From Anoxybacillus tepidamans PS2 (lineage in GTDB: Bacteria; Bacillota; Bacilli; Bacillales; Anoxybacillaceae), in the NCBI RefSeq assembly GCF_000620165.1, contig NZ_JHVN01000020.1, positions 1 through 49,274 of the forward strand: 49,274 nucleotides of DNA. Reading direction: 5' to 3'. The notes below the pieces were generated by a model, which ran no database searches, was not told the origin of the DNA, and saw only the letters and a list, made by a program, of their open reading frames with translations. The position numbers and the translations under genes are program-made. Below, in pieces: positions 37,997-47,052 of the stretch. Each line of letters begins with the position of its first letter. The stretch's first letter is position 1.

Positions 37997-38145
37997 CGTG
38001 AACTTCTTAAACGCGCGGTAATGTGACTACTTAAAGGGTTAGGACCTCTTTGGACTAACTTTCCCCCGTGGTAGTTATACATGCCATTATGCAAAAGAAA
38101 TTCATGTTTATTTTTTTGTAAAATTGATAAAGGGGGATGATTTAG
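37997..38145 (+). promoter_or_regulatory. Structured speD leader RNA
   Basis: The roughly 149-base leader folds as three nested helices: outer GTAATG (38018-38023) with CATTAT (38085-38090), middle GACTAC (38025-38030) with GTAGTT (38071-38076) and inner AGGGTTAG (38035-38042) with CTAACTTT (38055-38062). The inner loop is 12 bases with a possible CC/GG closure. An unpaired C5 (38063-38067) could pair with the AAAGGGGG ribosome site near 38129-38136. I do not recognise a named riboswitch class. Confidence 0.5.
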
Positions 38146-38520
38146 ATGGACACAATGGGTCGTCACGTTATCTCAGAATTATGGGGATGCGATTTTGATA
38201 AGCTAAATGATATCGAATTTATTGAAAAAACATTTGTTGATGCTGCATTGAAATCTGGTGCAGAAATCCGTGAGGTAGCATTTCACAAGTTTGCTCCACA
38301 AGGAGTAAGCGGTGTTGTCATCATTTCGGAGTCTCACTTAACCATTCATAGCTTTCCGGAACATGGCTATGCCAGCATCGACGTTTATACTTGCGGACAT
38401 TTAGATCCAACGATTGCCGCTGATTATATCGCTGAAGCGTTGGGAGCACAAACGCGCGAAACGATCGAATTCCCGCGCGGAATGGGTCCGATTGAATTGA
38501 AAAACGCAAAAGTTTTATAA
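38146..38520 (+). CDS. speD: S-adenosylmethionine decarboxylase proenzyme
   Basis: Produces decarboxylated SAM for spermidine synthesis. The 124-residue proenzyme cleaves itself between Glu62 and Ser63 ([16 protein letters not shown]); Ser63 becomes the pyruvoyl cofactor. His68 and Cys83 (VYTCG), the other processing and catalytic residues, are in place. AAAGGGGGATG precedes the ATG. It is a short class-1B bacterial form and follows gapB as in B. subtilis. Confidence 0.97.
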   Translation: MDTMGRHVISELWGCDFDKLNDIEFIEKTFVDAALKSGAEIREVAFHKFAPQGVSGVVIISESHLTIHSFPEHGYASIDVYTCGHLDPTIAADYIAEALGAQTRETIEFPRGMGPIELKNAKVL

Positions 38521-38531
38521 TGAGCAGAAAT

Positions 38532-38563
38532 AAAAGAGGTGTCGTATTGCACCTCTTTTTTTG
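38532..38563 (+). terminator. speD terminator
   Basis: AAAAGAGGTG and CACCTCTTTT pair over an 8-base loop, followed by a T-tract. Confidence 0.88.
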
Positions 38564-38630
38564 TATTGTACATATAAGGGGAACTAATGGTATCATAATT
38601 AGTAAAGAATAAGACAAGGAGCGGCAAAAA

Positions 38631-39029
38631 ATGAGCGTTTGGAATAAGCTAAAATACGCATTGACGAATCATTGTGAAACAAAAGAACATCACGAGGATG
38701 AGCAATTGCGGAGCCGCTATTACAAAACAACGGGCGCCAATGCCATAAAGGTCGTCAAAGAACTCATCGCGTCTTCCGCCGAGTACGAATTGCTGTCCGT
38801 TTCCGAAGAGCGAGGGGAGTTTAGCGTCGCTACTCGCCGTGGAAAGAAAGCGTTTATCGTCATTACGGTGATTTCTGTTCGACCGTTTGAAACCGCCATC
38901 GATTTTTCTGTGACGACTGATACAAAAGTGCTTCCGTTCGACTTTGGATGGAGCCGCCGCGTCATTATTGATTTATATGAAAAAATAGACAAACGTCTCC
39001 CTTATATCGGTTCAGGAATTCATGGATGA
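38631..39029 (+). CDS. Conserved hypothetical cytosolic protein, 132 residues
   Basis: I cannot place it in a named family with confidence. It is soluble, with a basic and acidic N-terminus, a helix (NAIKVVKELIASS) and then a run of beta strands (YELLSVSEERGEFSVATR, AFIVITVISV, TAIDFSVTTDT), followed by a C-terminal helix ending in LPYIGSG. This strand-rich core resembles DUF1499-type proteins only loosely. AAGGAGCGG precedes the ATG. It sits between speD and nrdR, where B. subtilis has no equivalent that I recall. Confidence 0.75.
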   Translation: MSVWNKLKYALTNHCETKEHHEDEQLRSRYYKTTGANAIKVVKELIASSAEYELLSVSEERGEFSVATRRGKKAFIVITVISVRPFETAIDFSVTTDTKVLPFDFGWSRRVIIDLYEKIDKRLPYIGSGIHG

Positions 39030-39068
39030 ACATAATGAGCATAAAAGCATAAAAACGGAGTGGTTCAT

Positions 39069-39530
39069 GTGAAATGTCCATCTTGCCACCATAATGGCAC
39101 AAGAGTGCTTGATTCGCGCCCCGTTGACGAGGGACGTTCGATCCGCCGAAGAAGAGAGTGCGAGCAATGTCACTATCGATTCACAACATTTGAAAAAGTT
39201 GAGGAAATGCCGCTTATTGTTGTCAAAAAAGAAGGAACGAGAGAAGAATTTAGCCGTGACAAAATATTGCGAGGATTGATTAAAGCCTGCGAGAAACGTC
39301 CTGTAGCATTAGAACAATTAGAACATATTACGCAAGAAATTGAAAAGGAATTGCGCAACCGCGGAGTAGCAGAAATCAAGAGTGAAACGATCGGCGAAAT
39401 GGTGATGGAGCGGCTTTCAAAAGTGGATGAAGTGGCATATGTGCGTTTTGCGTCGGTTTATCGACAGTTTAAAGATTTAAACGTATTTATTGAAGAATTA
39501 AAAGAGTTAATTAAAAAAGAGCAGCATTAA
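39069..39530 (+). CDS. nrdR: Ribonucleotide reductase repressor NrdR
   Basis: Zinc-ribbon and ATP-cone repressor that senses dATP/ATP and shuts off ribonucleotide reductase genes. Zinc ribbon: CPSC at 3-6 and CEQC near 31-34, with [20 protein letters not shown] cone: [20 protein letters not shown] onwards, about 48-140. The GTG at 39069 starts the expected MKCPSC and has GGAG 9 bases upstream; the frame opens three codons earlier. 153 residues. Confidence 0.96.
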   Translation: MKCPSCHHNGTRVLDSRPVDEGRSIRRRRECEQCHYRFTTFEKVEEMPLIVVKKEGTREEFSRDKILRGLIKACEKRPVALEQLEHITQEIEKELRNRGVAEIKSETIGEMVMERLSKVDEVAYVRFASVYRQFKDLNVFIEELKELIKKEQH

Positions 39531-39567
39531 AGGGCTTATATCGTCATGCGGACAAGCCCTTTTTTTA
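39531..39567 (+). terminator. Terminator between nrdR and dnaB
   Basis: AGGGCTT and AAGCCCT pair over a 16-base loop, then T7. The next gene begins 29 bases later, so this may be only a partial stop to dnaB transcription. Confidence 0.7.
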
Positions 39568-39595
39568 CTCTGTTGGGTTGGGGAAGGTCGATAGC

Positions 39596-40984
39596 ATGGA
39601 ACATCATTGGAAAGAACTGATTCCTGTAGATCGTTACATAGTGCGTAGCAGCGGAATTTTACACGATTTTGATCGAAAAGTTGTAACTTTGTTATACCAG
39701 CCTTTAATTGGTTCAAGGGCCTTCAGTTTATACATGACTCTTTGGGGAGAGCTGGACCAGCAATTTTGTGGAGAAGAAACAACGCATCATAGCCTTATGT
39801 CGATTATGCAGTGCAGTTTAAAAGACATTTATGAAGAACGTCTAAAGCTAGAAGGGATCGGATTAGTAAAAACGTATGTGGACCGTACAAAAGACCCGAA
39901 GCTATTTATTTACGAATTGCAGCCACCTCTTACACCAGAACGTTTTTTCACGGATGGCGTGCTGAACATCTTTCTTTATAATCGGGTAGGACGAAATAAA
40001 TTCCAAAAGTTAAAGCAGTTTTTTTCTATCCCCTCAATTGATAAAAAACAATTTTATCCAGTTACCCGATCGTTTAACGACATATTTTATTCGGTCCATC
40101 CTGAACAAATGATTGCTGTTATGAACGACGAAGCGAAAAGCGACTTGTGGCTTTCGGATGGCCGTGAATATATCGGACGGCGGCCGGAAACGTATGAACT
40201 TCAAGATGAAATATTTGATTTTGATTTATTTTTTGCCGGCCTATCAAAGCAAATGGTTCCGAAACGAGCGATTACGGCAAAAGTGCGCGAAGCGATTAAA
40301 AAGCTGTCATTTTTATACGGAATCGATCCACTAGAGATGCAAAAACTGGTGCTGGACGTCATTGACCCGACAGAACAGATTGATGTCGAAGCGCTGCGAA
40401 AAGCAGCACGCGATTGGTATCAATTTGAACGCGGAGAAGAATTACCGAGTTTAAGCACGCGTGTTCAACCGCTCTCTCAACGAACAATGACAAACACAGA
40501 ACCGAAAACGGAGGAAGAAAAGCTGATTCGATACTTTGAGACGATTTCGCCGCGCCAGTTGCTCAGCGATATTTCCGGTGGCGCGGAACCACTCGCGAGC
40601 GATTTGAAATTAATTGAAGAGGTCATGTTTCAGCAAAAATTGCCTCCTGGGGTTGTCAATGTTCTTATTCATTATGTCATGCTGCGGACGGACATGAAGC
40701 TATCAAAGGCATATGTAGAAAAGATTGCGGGACACTGGGCGAGAAAAAAGGTTCGTACGGTGAAAGAAGCAATGGAACTTGCGAAGAAGGAAGCGGAGAA
40801 GTATCAAAGTTGGGCGAACGAAAAAGGAAAGAAAACGACAAAAAAAGTGGTTCGCAAAGAAATGTTGCCTGAATGGCTCAACATGGATTATAGTCAAAAA
40901 GAAACCGAGCCGAATGAACAGATCGATCTAGAACAAAAGCGTCGAGAGCTGGAGGAACGACTTAAAAAGTATCGAAACGAGTAA
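39596..40984 (+). CDS. dnaB: Helicase-loading / replication initiation protein DnaB
   Basis: The Bacillus-type DnaB (not the helicase) works with DnaD and DnaI at oriC and at restarted forks, and binds membrane. 462 residues with two DDBH-type domains (about 1-130 and 300-410) and a highly charged C-terminal tail (REMLPEWLN in KEMLPEWLNMDY, then KRRELEERLKKY). ATG 39596 follows GGGGAAGG; TTG 39578 is an upstream in-frame alternative. Co-transcribed with dnaI (22-base gap). Confidence 0.94.
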   Translation: MEHHWKELIPVDRYIVRSSGILHDFDRKVVTLLYQPLIGSRAFSLYMTLWGELDQQFCGEETTHHSLMSIMQCSLKDIYEERLKLEGIGLVKTYVDRTKDPKLFIYELQPPLTPERFFTDGVLNIFLYNRVGRNKFQKLKQFFSIPSIDKKQFYPVTRSFNDIFYSVHPEQMIAVMNDEAKSDLWLSDGREYIGRRPETYELQDEIFDFDLFFAGLSKQMVPKRAITAKVREAIKKLSFLYGIDPLEMQKLVLDVIDPTEQIDVEALRKAARDWYQFERGEELPSLSTRVQPLSQRTMTNTEPKTEEEKLIRYFETISPRQLLSDISGGAEPLASDLKLIEEVMFQQKLPPGVVNVLIHYVMLRTDMKLSKAYVEKIAGHWARKKVRTVKEAMELAKKEAEKYQSWANEKGKKTTKKVVRKEMLPEWLNMDYSQKETEPNEQIDLEQKRRELEERLKKYRNE

Positions 40985-41006
40985 ACGACAATAGGATGTG
41001 GGAACG

Positions 41007-41951
41007 ATGGAACAAATCAACCAATTCATCAATCGTCTGCTTAGCCGGAAAGATTTTCAGGAGCGATATGCGCAATTAAAAAACGAAATTCTTTCTCATC
41101 GGGAGGTGCAAGCGTTTTTACGCGAGCACGAAGGAAAAATAACAGACTCTATGTTAGAGAGAAGTTTAATTAAGCTATATGAATTCATTCAGCAAAGCAA
41201 ACATTGCGAGCGCTGTCCTAATTTAGATCGATGCACGAATTTGTTGAAGGGCTACCATCCGCATCTTATTTTGCAAGGAAATGCGATCACTATTCAATAC
41301 GACCGTTGCCCGACGAAAGTGAAATATGACGAGCGAAAGCGGCAGGAATCGCTCATTCAAAGCTTATTTGTACCGCGCGAAATTTTACAAGCCTCTTTGT
41401 CTGATGTGGATCTCGCCGACGATGGCCGTATGAAGGCGATTGAACTAGCGGAACAGTTTGTGGCGAACTATGAGCCGGGCAAAAAAATGAAAGGGCTTTA
41501 TTTGTACGGGTCATTCGGTGTTGGAAAAACATACATTCTTGGCGCTATTGCTAACGCGCTTGCGAAAAAAAATATTTCGTCTCTCATCGTCTATGTTCCA
41601 GAGTTTTTTCGGGAATTAAAAGGATCGTGGCAAGATCAGACGATGAATGAGAAGCTCGAATACGTTAAAAAAGTGCCGATTTTAATGCTTGATGATCTCG
41701 GAGCTGAGTCCATGTCGAGCTGGGTGCGCGATGACTTACTAGGTCCGATTTTGCAATACCGCATGTTTGAGAATTTGCCAACTTTTTTCACTTCCAATTT
41801 TGACTTGCAGCGATTAGCCCATCATTTAACATATTCACAGCGGGGCGAAGAAGAGCAGATGAAAGCAGCCCGTATTATGGAACGTATCCGTTATTTGTCG
41901 CACCCGGTGGAGATTAAGGGAAGAAACCGTCGGCTTGATAAAAACAGCTAG
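41007..41951 (+). CDS. dnaI: Helicase loader DnaI
   Basis: AAA+ ATPase that loads the replicative helicase DnaC; 314 residues. The N-terminal helicase-binding domain has zinc ligands (CERCPNLDRC near 66-75). The C-terminal AAA+ domain shows Walker A GSFGVGKT near 168, Walker B LMLDDLGAE, sensor FFTSNF and the arginine-rich RIMERIRYL. ATG 41007 is preferred; GTG 40998 is in frame but its ribosome site is too close. Confidence 0.95.
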   Translation: MEQINQFINRLLSRKDFQERYAQLKNEILSHREVQAFLREHEGKITDSMLERSLIKLYEFIQQSKHCERCPNLDRCTNLLKGYHPHLILQGNAITIQYDRCPTKVKYDERKRQESLIQSLFVPREILQASLSDVDLADDGRMKAIELAEQFVANYEPGKKMKGLYLYGSFGVGKTYILGAIANALAKKNISSLIVYVPEFFRELKGSWQDQTMNEKLEYVKKVPILMLDDLGAESMSSWVRDDLLGPILQYRMFENLPTFFTSNFDLQRLAHHLTYSQRGEEEQMKAARIMERIRYLSHPVEIKGRNRRLDKNS

Positions 41952-42036
41952 GTACTAATGGACTTTTTCTGATTCTAAATCAACTTGTCCTCCCATATAT
42001 ATAGAACAAGCATTCACTTATAAAGGGGGGACAACG

Positions 42037-42915
42037 TTGATTGAAATTTATTTTGAACAAGAGAACGATGCAGAGAAGTTTTCCAATCTTTTAAACGAAA
42101 AGAGGAACAAAGGGGACCGTCCACTTTTTCAAACTGAACATCGTAGCGGCTGCATTGTTAAGATTTACATACACGAGCGTTCTGACGAAGTGATTTCATC
42201 GCATATAGTACCAGCGATCAATGATTTTATTCTTCGTTTTGTCGAAGATCGACTGCTGCTTTCCATTATTTCGGATACATTTTATTTCAAAAACGAAGAA
42301 GAGCAACAACAAATTTTGCAGCTCGCTCATTCATTTCTTGACGGTGAACGGCACGACTATCGAAGCAGTAAACAACCGACTATTTCGCGTGAAGCGATCA
42401 TTATGAACGCTCTTTTACAATTTGTAAGGGACGGTCTTTCCTTTTCGCTTACATCCTTTGTTACTTTTCGGCTCAAGCAATATACCGAACGTTTGCATTA
42501 CTATGTCGAATTAGCTATTGACGAATATAAATTAGAACAAGAATATCAAAACTTTGTACAAATGTTGCGCGATTATGTAGCGGAGCGTAAAGAAAAGTGG
42601 TCAACTGTCCATCTTGTTCATCGTTCACCAGATTTTCTTTTTTTTGATGAACAACTTTGTTTAGTCACAAAAAAAGAACTAAAACAACTTATTGATCGAA
42701 ATTTGAGCATAAACCAACCAATGTATATCGATTCTTCTGTGTTAGCACCGCTTGTGTCTATCGCCCCGCGTACCATTTATTTATATACGTCAAATCCAGA
42801 TGACGGCATGATTCAAACGATTCAAAATGTGTTTCAAGAGCGGATTTGTTTTTGCCAATTAAACGATTTTGCGAAATACGAGGCGATTTTGTCGATGAAT
42901 GATGCGCCGACTTGA
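42037..42915 (+). CDS. ytxC: Putative sporulation protein YtxC
   Basis: A 292-residue soluble protein with no named domain, matching YtxC by position (dnaI-ytxC-thrS) and general features. A central conserved segment, ISREAIIMNALLQFVRDG followed by FVTFRLKQYTERLHYYVELAIDEYKLEQEYQNF, is helical. The TTG start follows AAAGGGGGGA. CATTCACT at 42011-42018 differs by one base from a SigE -10 (CATACACT), but the -35 spacing is poor, so sporulation control is only suggested. Confidence 0.85.
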   Translation: MIEIYFEQENDAEKFSNLLNEKRNKGDRPLFQTEHRSGCIVKIYIHERSDEVISSHIVPAINDFILRFVEDRLLLSIISDTFYFKNEEEQQQILQLAHSFLDGERHDYRSSKQPTISREAIIMNALLQFVRDGLSFSLTSFVTFRLKQYTERLHYYVELAIDEYKLEQEYQNFVQMLRDYVAERKEKWSTVHLVHRSPDFLFFDEQLCLVTKKELKQLIDRNLSINQPMYIDSSVLAPLVSIAPRTIYLYTSNPDDGMIQTIQNVFQERICFCQLNDFAKYEAILSMNDAPT

Positions 42916-42965
42916 TTTTTCTAAGCTCTCATTCTATAATTACGTACATAACGAACATATGAGAC

Positions 42966-43391
42966 AGTGATGATGAGGACACGGGTGTATTTTTACGGTT
43001 TCCAGAGAGGGAAGGCATCGGCTGAAACCTTCCTAACACGAAAAATGCACTTACCACCTCGGAACTTCAGCAGTGAACAATTGTAGGAGTTATTTTTGCT
43101 TTTCTGCCGCTTTCCTCGAACAATAACGCCAACTGGCAAATTCATTTGCCCATAAAGTGTTCATTGTTCGAGGGGAGCCATGCGGTTCGCATGGCTGGTC
43201 GACATGCATATAGCATGTCGACCGCGGCAGAAAAGCTGTAGGCAGTCCAAACTCGCTACGATCTAGTAATTGCTGACGGAAAGCACCGTTATGCGATTCG
43301 AGCCATCGTTTATTGCTTTTTTATGCAAGCGATGGGAAGAAGGGTGGAACCACGAATTCAACTCGTCCCTTATTTTGGGACGAGTTTTTTA
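42966..43391 (+). promoter_or_regulatory. T-box leader of thrS, with an inserted four-way junction
   Basis: This explains most of the 505-base gap before thrS. GTGATGATGAGGAC begins stem I; GTGTATTTTT and AAAAATGCAC pair within it, and the specifier ACC (43053-43055, threonine) follows in the expected loop. CCATCG...CGATGG (43301-43336 region) is stem III. The T-box AGGGTGGAACCACG is at 43341-43354. The terminator is ACTCGTCCC (43361-43369), 7-base loop, GGGACGAGT (43377-43385) and T6. Uncharged tRNA-Thr would favour the antiterminator. Between stem I and stem III lies an extra structured block at 43098-43236, listed separately. Confidence 0.92.
43098..43236 (+). other. Four-way-junction RNA element within the T-box
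   Basis: A 13-bp perfect outer stem (GCTTTTCTGCCGC 43098-43110 with 43224-43236) encloses three perfect hairpins: 43114-43124 with 43163-43173 (11 bp, itself containing GGCAAA-4-TTTGCC), 43176-43184 with 43188-43196 (9 bp) and 43197-43207 with 43213-43223 (11 bp). The last two hairpins and the outer stem abut with no unpaired base. It has the look of an inserted palindromic element or an enlarged stem II. Confidence 0.7.
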
Positions 43392-43420
43392 TTTTAATTT
43401 AAAAAAGGAGTGAAATAGCG

Positions 43421-45352
43421 ATGTCAGAGGTAATCAAAATTACATTTCCTGATGGTGCGGTAAAGGAGTTTCCGAAAGGCACAACGACAGAAGATATTGC
43501 CGCTTCGATCAGCCCTGGCTTAAAGAAAAAAGCGATTGCTGGGAAATTAAACGATAAATTGCTTGATTTGCGCACACCGATTCACGATGATGGGACGATT
43601 GCGATTATTACGCAAGATATGCCAGAAGCTCTGGAAATTTTGCGCCATAGCACAGCTCATTTAATGGCGCAAGCAATTAAACGTCTCTACAAAAACGTAA
43701 AACTTGGCGTAGGTCCCGTCATTGAAAACGGATTTTATTATGATATTGACATGGAAGAGTCGTTAACGCCAGAAGACCTTCCAAAAATTGAGAAAGAAAT
43801 GCAAAAAATTGTAAAAGAAAACTTAGAAATTGTTCGCAAAGAGGTCAGCCGCGAAGAAGCAATTCGCCGCTATGAGGAAATCGGCGATAACTTAAAGTTA
43901 GAATTAATTAATGATATTCCTGAAGGTGAAGTTGTTTCGATTTATGAGCAAGGTGAATTTTTTGACCTGTGCCGCGGCGTTCATGTGCCATCGACAGGCA
44001 AAATTAAAGAATTTAAACTCTTAAGCATCGCGGGTGCATACTGGCGCGGCGACAGCAAAAACAAAATGCTCCAGCGCATTTATGGAACAGCATTCTTCAA
44101 AAAAGAAGATTTGGACGAGCATCTTCGCCTGCTTCAAGAAGCGAAGGAGCGCGACCACCGCAAACTTGGAAAAGAACTTGAGCTGTTTACAACGTCACAA
44201 AAAGTGGGACAAGGCTTGCCGCTATGGCTTCCAAAAGGAGCAACGATTCGCCGCACGATTGAACGTTATATCGTTGATAAAGAGTTAGAACTTGGCTACC
44301 AACATGTGTATACACCGGTGTTGGGAAGCGTCGAGCTATATAAAACATCCGGCCACTGGGATCATTACCAAGACGGCATGTTCCCGCCGATGGAGATGGA
44401 TAATGAGCAATTGGTGCTGCGCCCGATGAACTGCCCGCATCATATGATGGTGTATAAAAACAAAATTCATAGCTATCGCGAACTGCCAATCCGCATTGCT
44501 GAGCTTGGAACGATGCATCGCTATGAAATGTCAGGAGCGCTGACAGGACTTCAACGCGTGCGCGGCATGACATTGAATGATGCCCACATTTTCGTTCGCC
44601 CGGATCAAATCAAGGACGAATTCAAACGAGTTGTCAATTTAATTCTTGAAGTATATAAAGACTTCGGCTTAAACGAATATTCATTCCGCTTGTCGTACCG
44701 CGACCCGCAAGATAAAGAAAAATATTACGATGATGACGCGATGTGGGAAAAAGCGCAAAGCATGCTGCGCGAAGCGATGGACGAACTCGGACTTGAATAT
44801 TACGAAGCGGAAGGAGAAGCAGCGTTCTACGGTCCGAAGCTAGACGTGCAAGTGCGCACGGCGCTTGGAAAAGACGAAACGCTGTCAACAGTTCAGCTCG
44901 ATTTCTTGCTGCCGGAACGCTTCGATTTAACATATATCGGCGAAGACGGAAAACCGCATCGTCCAGTTGTGATCCACCGCGGTGTCGTATCAACGATGGA
45001 ACGTTTTGTTGCTTTCTTAATTGAAGAGTATAAAGGAGCATTCCCAACGTGGCTTGCGCCGGTACAAGTCGAAGTCATTCCAGTAGCGCCGGCTGTCCAT
45101 GCCGACTACGCATATCAAGTGAAAGAAGCGTTGCAGTCGCAAGGATTCCGCGTCGAAGTCGACGAGCGCGACGAGAAAATCGGCTATAAAATTCGCGAAG
45201 CGCAAATGCAAAAAATTCCTTACATGCTTGTTGTCGGCGACAATGAAGTAAAAGAACAAGCTGTCAATGTGCGGAAATATGGTGAACAAAAAAGCGAAAC
45301 GATGCCGCTTGACGCCTTTATCGATGCATTAAAAGCAGAAGTGCGCCGCTAA
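43421..45352 (+). CDS. thrS: Threonyl-tRNA synthetase
   Basis: Charges tRNA-Thr; 643 residues. TGS domain about 1-62, editing domain about 65-240 with [10 protein letters not shown] and the HVPSTGK segment, class II catalytic core about 245-535 with the zinc cysteine in [10 protein letters not shown] near 335 and the motif-2 arginine in [16 protein letters not shown], and anticodon-binding domain about 540-643. GGAG precedes the ATG. Controlled by the T-box upstream. Confidence 0.98.
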   Translation: MSEVIKITFPDGAVKEFPKGTTTEDIAASISPGLKKKAIAGKLNDKLLDLRTPIHDDGTIAIITQDMPEALEILRHSTAHLMAQAIKRLYKNVKLGVGPVIENGFYYDIDMEESLTPEDLPKIEKEMQKIVKENLEIVRKEVSREEAIRRYEEIGDNLKLELINDIPEGEVVSIYEQGEFFDLCRGVHVPSTGKIKEFKLLSIAGAYWRGDSKNKMLQRIYGTAFFKKEDLDEHLRLLQEAKERDHRKLGKELELFTTSQKVGQGLPLWLPKGATIRRTIERYIVDKELELGYQHVYTPVLGSVELYKTSGHWDHYQDGMFPPMEMDNEQLVLRPMNCPHHMMVYKNKIHSYRELPIRIAELGTMHRYEMSGALTGLQRVRGMTLNDAHIFVRPDQIKDEFKRVVNLILEVYKDFGLNEYSFRLSYRDPQDKEKYYDDDAMWEKAQSMLREAMDELGLEYYEAEGEAAFYGPKLDVQVRTALGKDETLSTVQLDFLLPERFDLTYIGEDGKPHRPVVIHRGVVSTMERFVAFLIEEYKGAFPTWLAPVQVEVIPVAPAVHADYAYQVKEALQSQGFRVEVDERDEKIGYKIREAQMQKIPYMLVVGDNEVKEQAVNVRKYGEQKSETMPLDAFIDALKAEVRR

Positions 45353-45368
45353 AAAATAAAAAAACATA

Positions 45369-45397
45369 TTGTCAAATATAGAAACATTCGATATAAT
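45369..45397 (+). promoter_or_regulatory. infC operon promoter P1
   Basis: TTGTCA, a 17-bp spacer and TATAAT; predicted start near 45404. Confidence 0.75.
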
Positions 45398-45403
45398 GAA
45401 AAT

Positions 45404-45841
45404 CGTTGTGTCGAAAGGGAACTCGCAATAAGCAAATATTGACATGCTGCTTCCAGTGTGTTATGCTTTATAAGTCGAATAGAATACTTGTTTGTGACAA
45501 AAGCAGAAGCACCCGGCTTCTCACCTGTTTGACGCAGATGGCTGTTGGCAGGTTGTTACGGTTCGTTTCTTATATATTTCGATCGTAATAAGCATGGGTG
45601 TCGTATGCATCCATGCTTTTTTGTTCGAAAAGCGAAGGCGGCGAGAATAGCTCTCGAAGCGAAATGTTCTTCACCTGAAGAGGTGCTTGCACCTCGAAGG
45701 GGAAGATTATTTCGCACAAGAGAGTTAGCCGCCACAGCTAGACAAAACGGAAAGCGGAGGCGAGCGCTATCGTCCCGTTTTCCGCGAGAGGGTGCTCATG
45801 CAAACAAGTCATTCGCGAAAAAACCTTGGAGGTGGCTAGTT
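45404..45841 (+). promoter_or_regulatory. infC leader (L20-type) with attenuator and inserted hairpins
   Basis: This accounts for the 489-base gap between thrS and infC. The first part carries GAAGC-5-GCTTC and ends in an attenuator: AGCATGGGTG (45591-45600) with CATCCATGCT (45608-45617) and T6. This is the layout of the L20-autoregulated leader of B. subtilis infC-rpmI-rplT. The remaining 200 bases hold two more structures: 45637-45733 (GGCGGC with GCCGCC, CTCTC with GAGAG, GCGAAAT with ATTTCGC, capped by a GAGGTGC/GCACCTC hairpin) and 45748-45784 (10 bp with one G-U). This second part looks inserted. Confidence 0.65.
45439..45467 (+). promoter_or_regulatory. infC operon promoter P2
   Basis: TTGACA, a 17-bp spacer and TATGCT; predicted start near 45475, inside the P1 transcript. 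Confidence 0.65.
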
Positions 45842-46357
45842 ATTAGCAAAGATTTTATCATTAACGAAGGCATTCGTGCGCGCGAAGTTCGTTTAATCGA
45901 TCCAAACGGTGAACAGCTAGGCATTAAATCGAAGCAGGAAGCGTTGGAGATTGCTGCAAGGCTGAACCTTGATTTAGTCATGGTAGCACCAAACGCGAAA
46001 CCGCCGGTATGCCGCATTATGGATTACGGCAAATTCCGTTTTGAGCAACAAAAGAAAGAAAAAGAAGCGCGCAAAAAGCAAAAGGTGATTAACGTCAAAG
46101 AAGTGCGTTTAAGCCCGACAATTGAAGAGCATGACTTTAACACAAAGCTCCGCAACGCGCGCAAGTTCCTTGAAAAAGGCGATAAGGTAAAAGCGACGAT
46201 TCGCTTTAAAGGACGGGCGATCACGCATAAAGAGATCGGTCAACGTGTGCTAGATCGTTTTTCTGAAGCATGCGCCGATATTAGCATTGTGGAATCTGCA
46301 CCAAAAATGGACGGTCGCAGCATGTTTTTAGTGTTAGCGCCGAAAAACGATAAATAA
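45842..46357 (+). CDS. infC: Translation initiation factor IF-3, ATT start
   Basis: Binds the 30S subunit, prevents premature 50S joining and checks the start codon; 171 residues. N-domain about 1-75 ([19 protein letters not shown]), a lysine-rich linker ([14 protein letters not shown]) and C-domain about 90-171 ([17 protein letters not shown]). The start is ATT at 45842, 6-7 bases after GGAGGTGG; no ATG, GTG or TTG fits. An ATT start is the known means by which IF-3 limits its own synthesis. The frame happens to stay open upstream to 45545, but that part is leader sequence. Confidence 0.95.
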   Translation: MSKDFIINEGIRAREVRLIDPNGEQLGIKSKQEALEIAARLNLDLVMVAPNAKPPVCRIMDYGKFRFEQQKKEKEARKKQKVINVKEVRLSPTIEEHDFNTKLRNARKFLEKGDKVKATIRFKGRAITHKEIGQRVLDRFSEACADISIVESAPKMDGRSMFLVLAPKNDK

Positions 46358-46379
46358 TTGAACGAGGAGGATACACCCT

Positions 46380-46580
46380 ATGCCAAAAATGAAAACTCAC
46401 AGAGGCTCTGCAAAGCGCTTTAAAAAGACGGGTACTGGTAAACTTAAACGTTCTCATGCGTTTACTAGCCACTTATTTGCAAACAAAACGCAAAAGCAAA
46501 AACGCAAACTTCGCAAAGCAACGCTTGTATCTTCTGGCGACTTCAAACGCATTCGTCAATTGCTTGACAACTTAAAATAA
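46380..46580 (+). CDS. rpmI: Ribosomal protein bL35
   Basis: Basic 66-residue 50S protein, complete from [18 protein letters not shown] to the C-terminal LLDNLK. GAGGAGG precedes the ATG. Middle gene of infC-rpmI-rplT, 22 bases after infC. Confidence 0.98.
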   Translation: MPKMKTHRGSAKRFKKTGTGKLKRSHAFTSHLFANKTQKQKRKLRKATLVSSGDFKRIRQLLDNLK

Positions 46581-46617
46581 TTTTTGGAACGAAACATAAT
46601 CGTAGGAGGGAATACAA

Positions 46618-46977
46618 ATGCCACGTGTAAAAGGCGGAACAGTAACGCGCAGACGTCGCAAAAAAATTCTTAAACTTGCAAAAGGCTATTTCGGTTCAAA
46701 ACATCGTTTATATAAAGTTGCGAATCAACAAGTAATGAAATCGTTGATGTACGCGTATCGTGACCGTCGTCAACGGAAACGCGATTTCCGTAAACTTTGG
46801 ATCACTCGTATCAATGCGGCAGCTCGCATGAATGGCCTTTCTTACAGCCGTTTAATGCACGGCTTAAAGCTTGCGGGCGTAGAAGTGAACCGCAAAATGC
46901 TTGCTGATTTGGCAGTTAACGATGCAGCAGCATTCGCACAGCTTGCGGATCTTGCGAAAGCCAACTTAAATAAATAA
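46618..46977 (+). CDS. rplT: Ribosomal protein bL20
   Basis: 50S assembly protein of 119 residues with the basic N-terminal arm ([22 protein letters not shown]) and the globular domain ([12 protein letters not shown]). In B. subtilis L20 represses its own operon by binding the infC leader. GTAGGAGGG precedes the ATG. Confidence 0.98.
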   Translation: MPRVKGGTVTRRRRKKILKLAKGYFGSKHRLYKVANQQVMKSLMYAYRDRRQRKRDFRKLWITRINAAARMNGLSYSRLMHGLKLAGVEVNRKMLADLAVNDAAAFAQLADLAKANLNK

Positions 46978-47000
46978 TGTAAGGAAATCGAAAATGTAAG

Positions 47001-47033
47001 TGACCATTCTCGCTTAAGAGAATGGTCATTTTT
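47001..47033 (+). terminator. infC-rpmI-rplT terminator
   Basis: TGACCATTCTC and GAGAATGGTCA form an 11-bp stem with a 6-base loop, then T5. Confidence 0.9.
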
Positions 47034-47052
47034 CATAAACAAGGTGGCGATC

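Noticed and set aside
45405-45412. Spo0A box (TGTCGAA) near infC P1
   Set aside because: A single 7-base match just downstream of the start site of a ribosomal operon is expected by chance and fits no known control.
45545-45841. In-frame N-terminal extension of infC
   Set aside because: The open frame crosses the attenuator hairpin and inserted structures; IF-3 homologues begin at the ATT start with its GGAGGTGG site.
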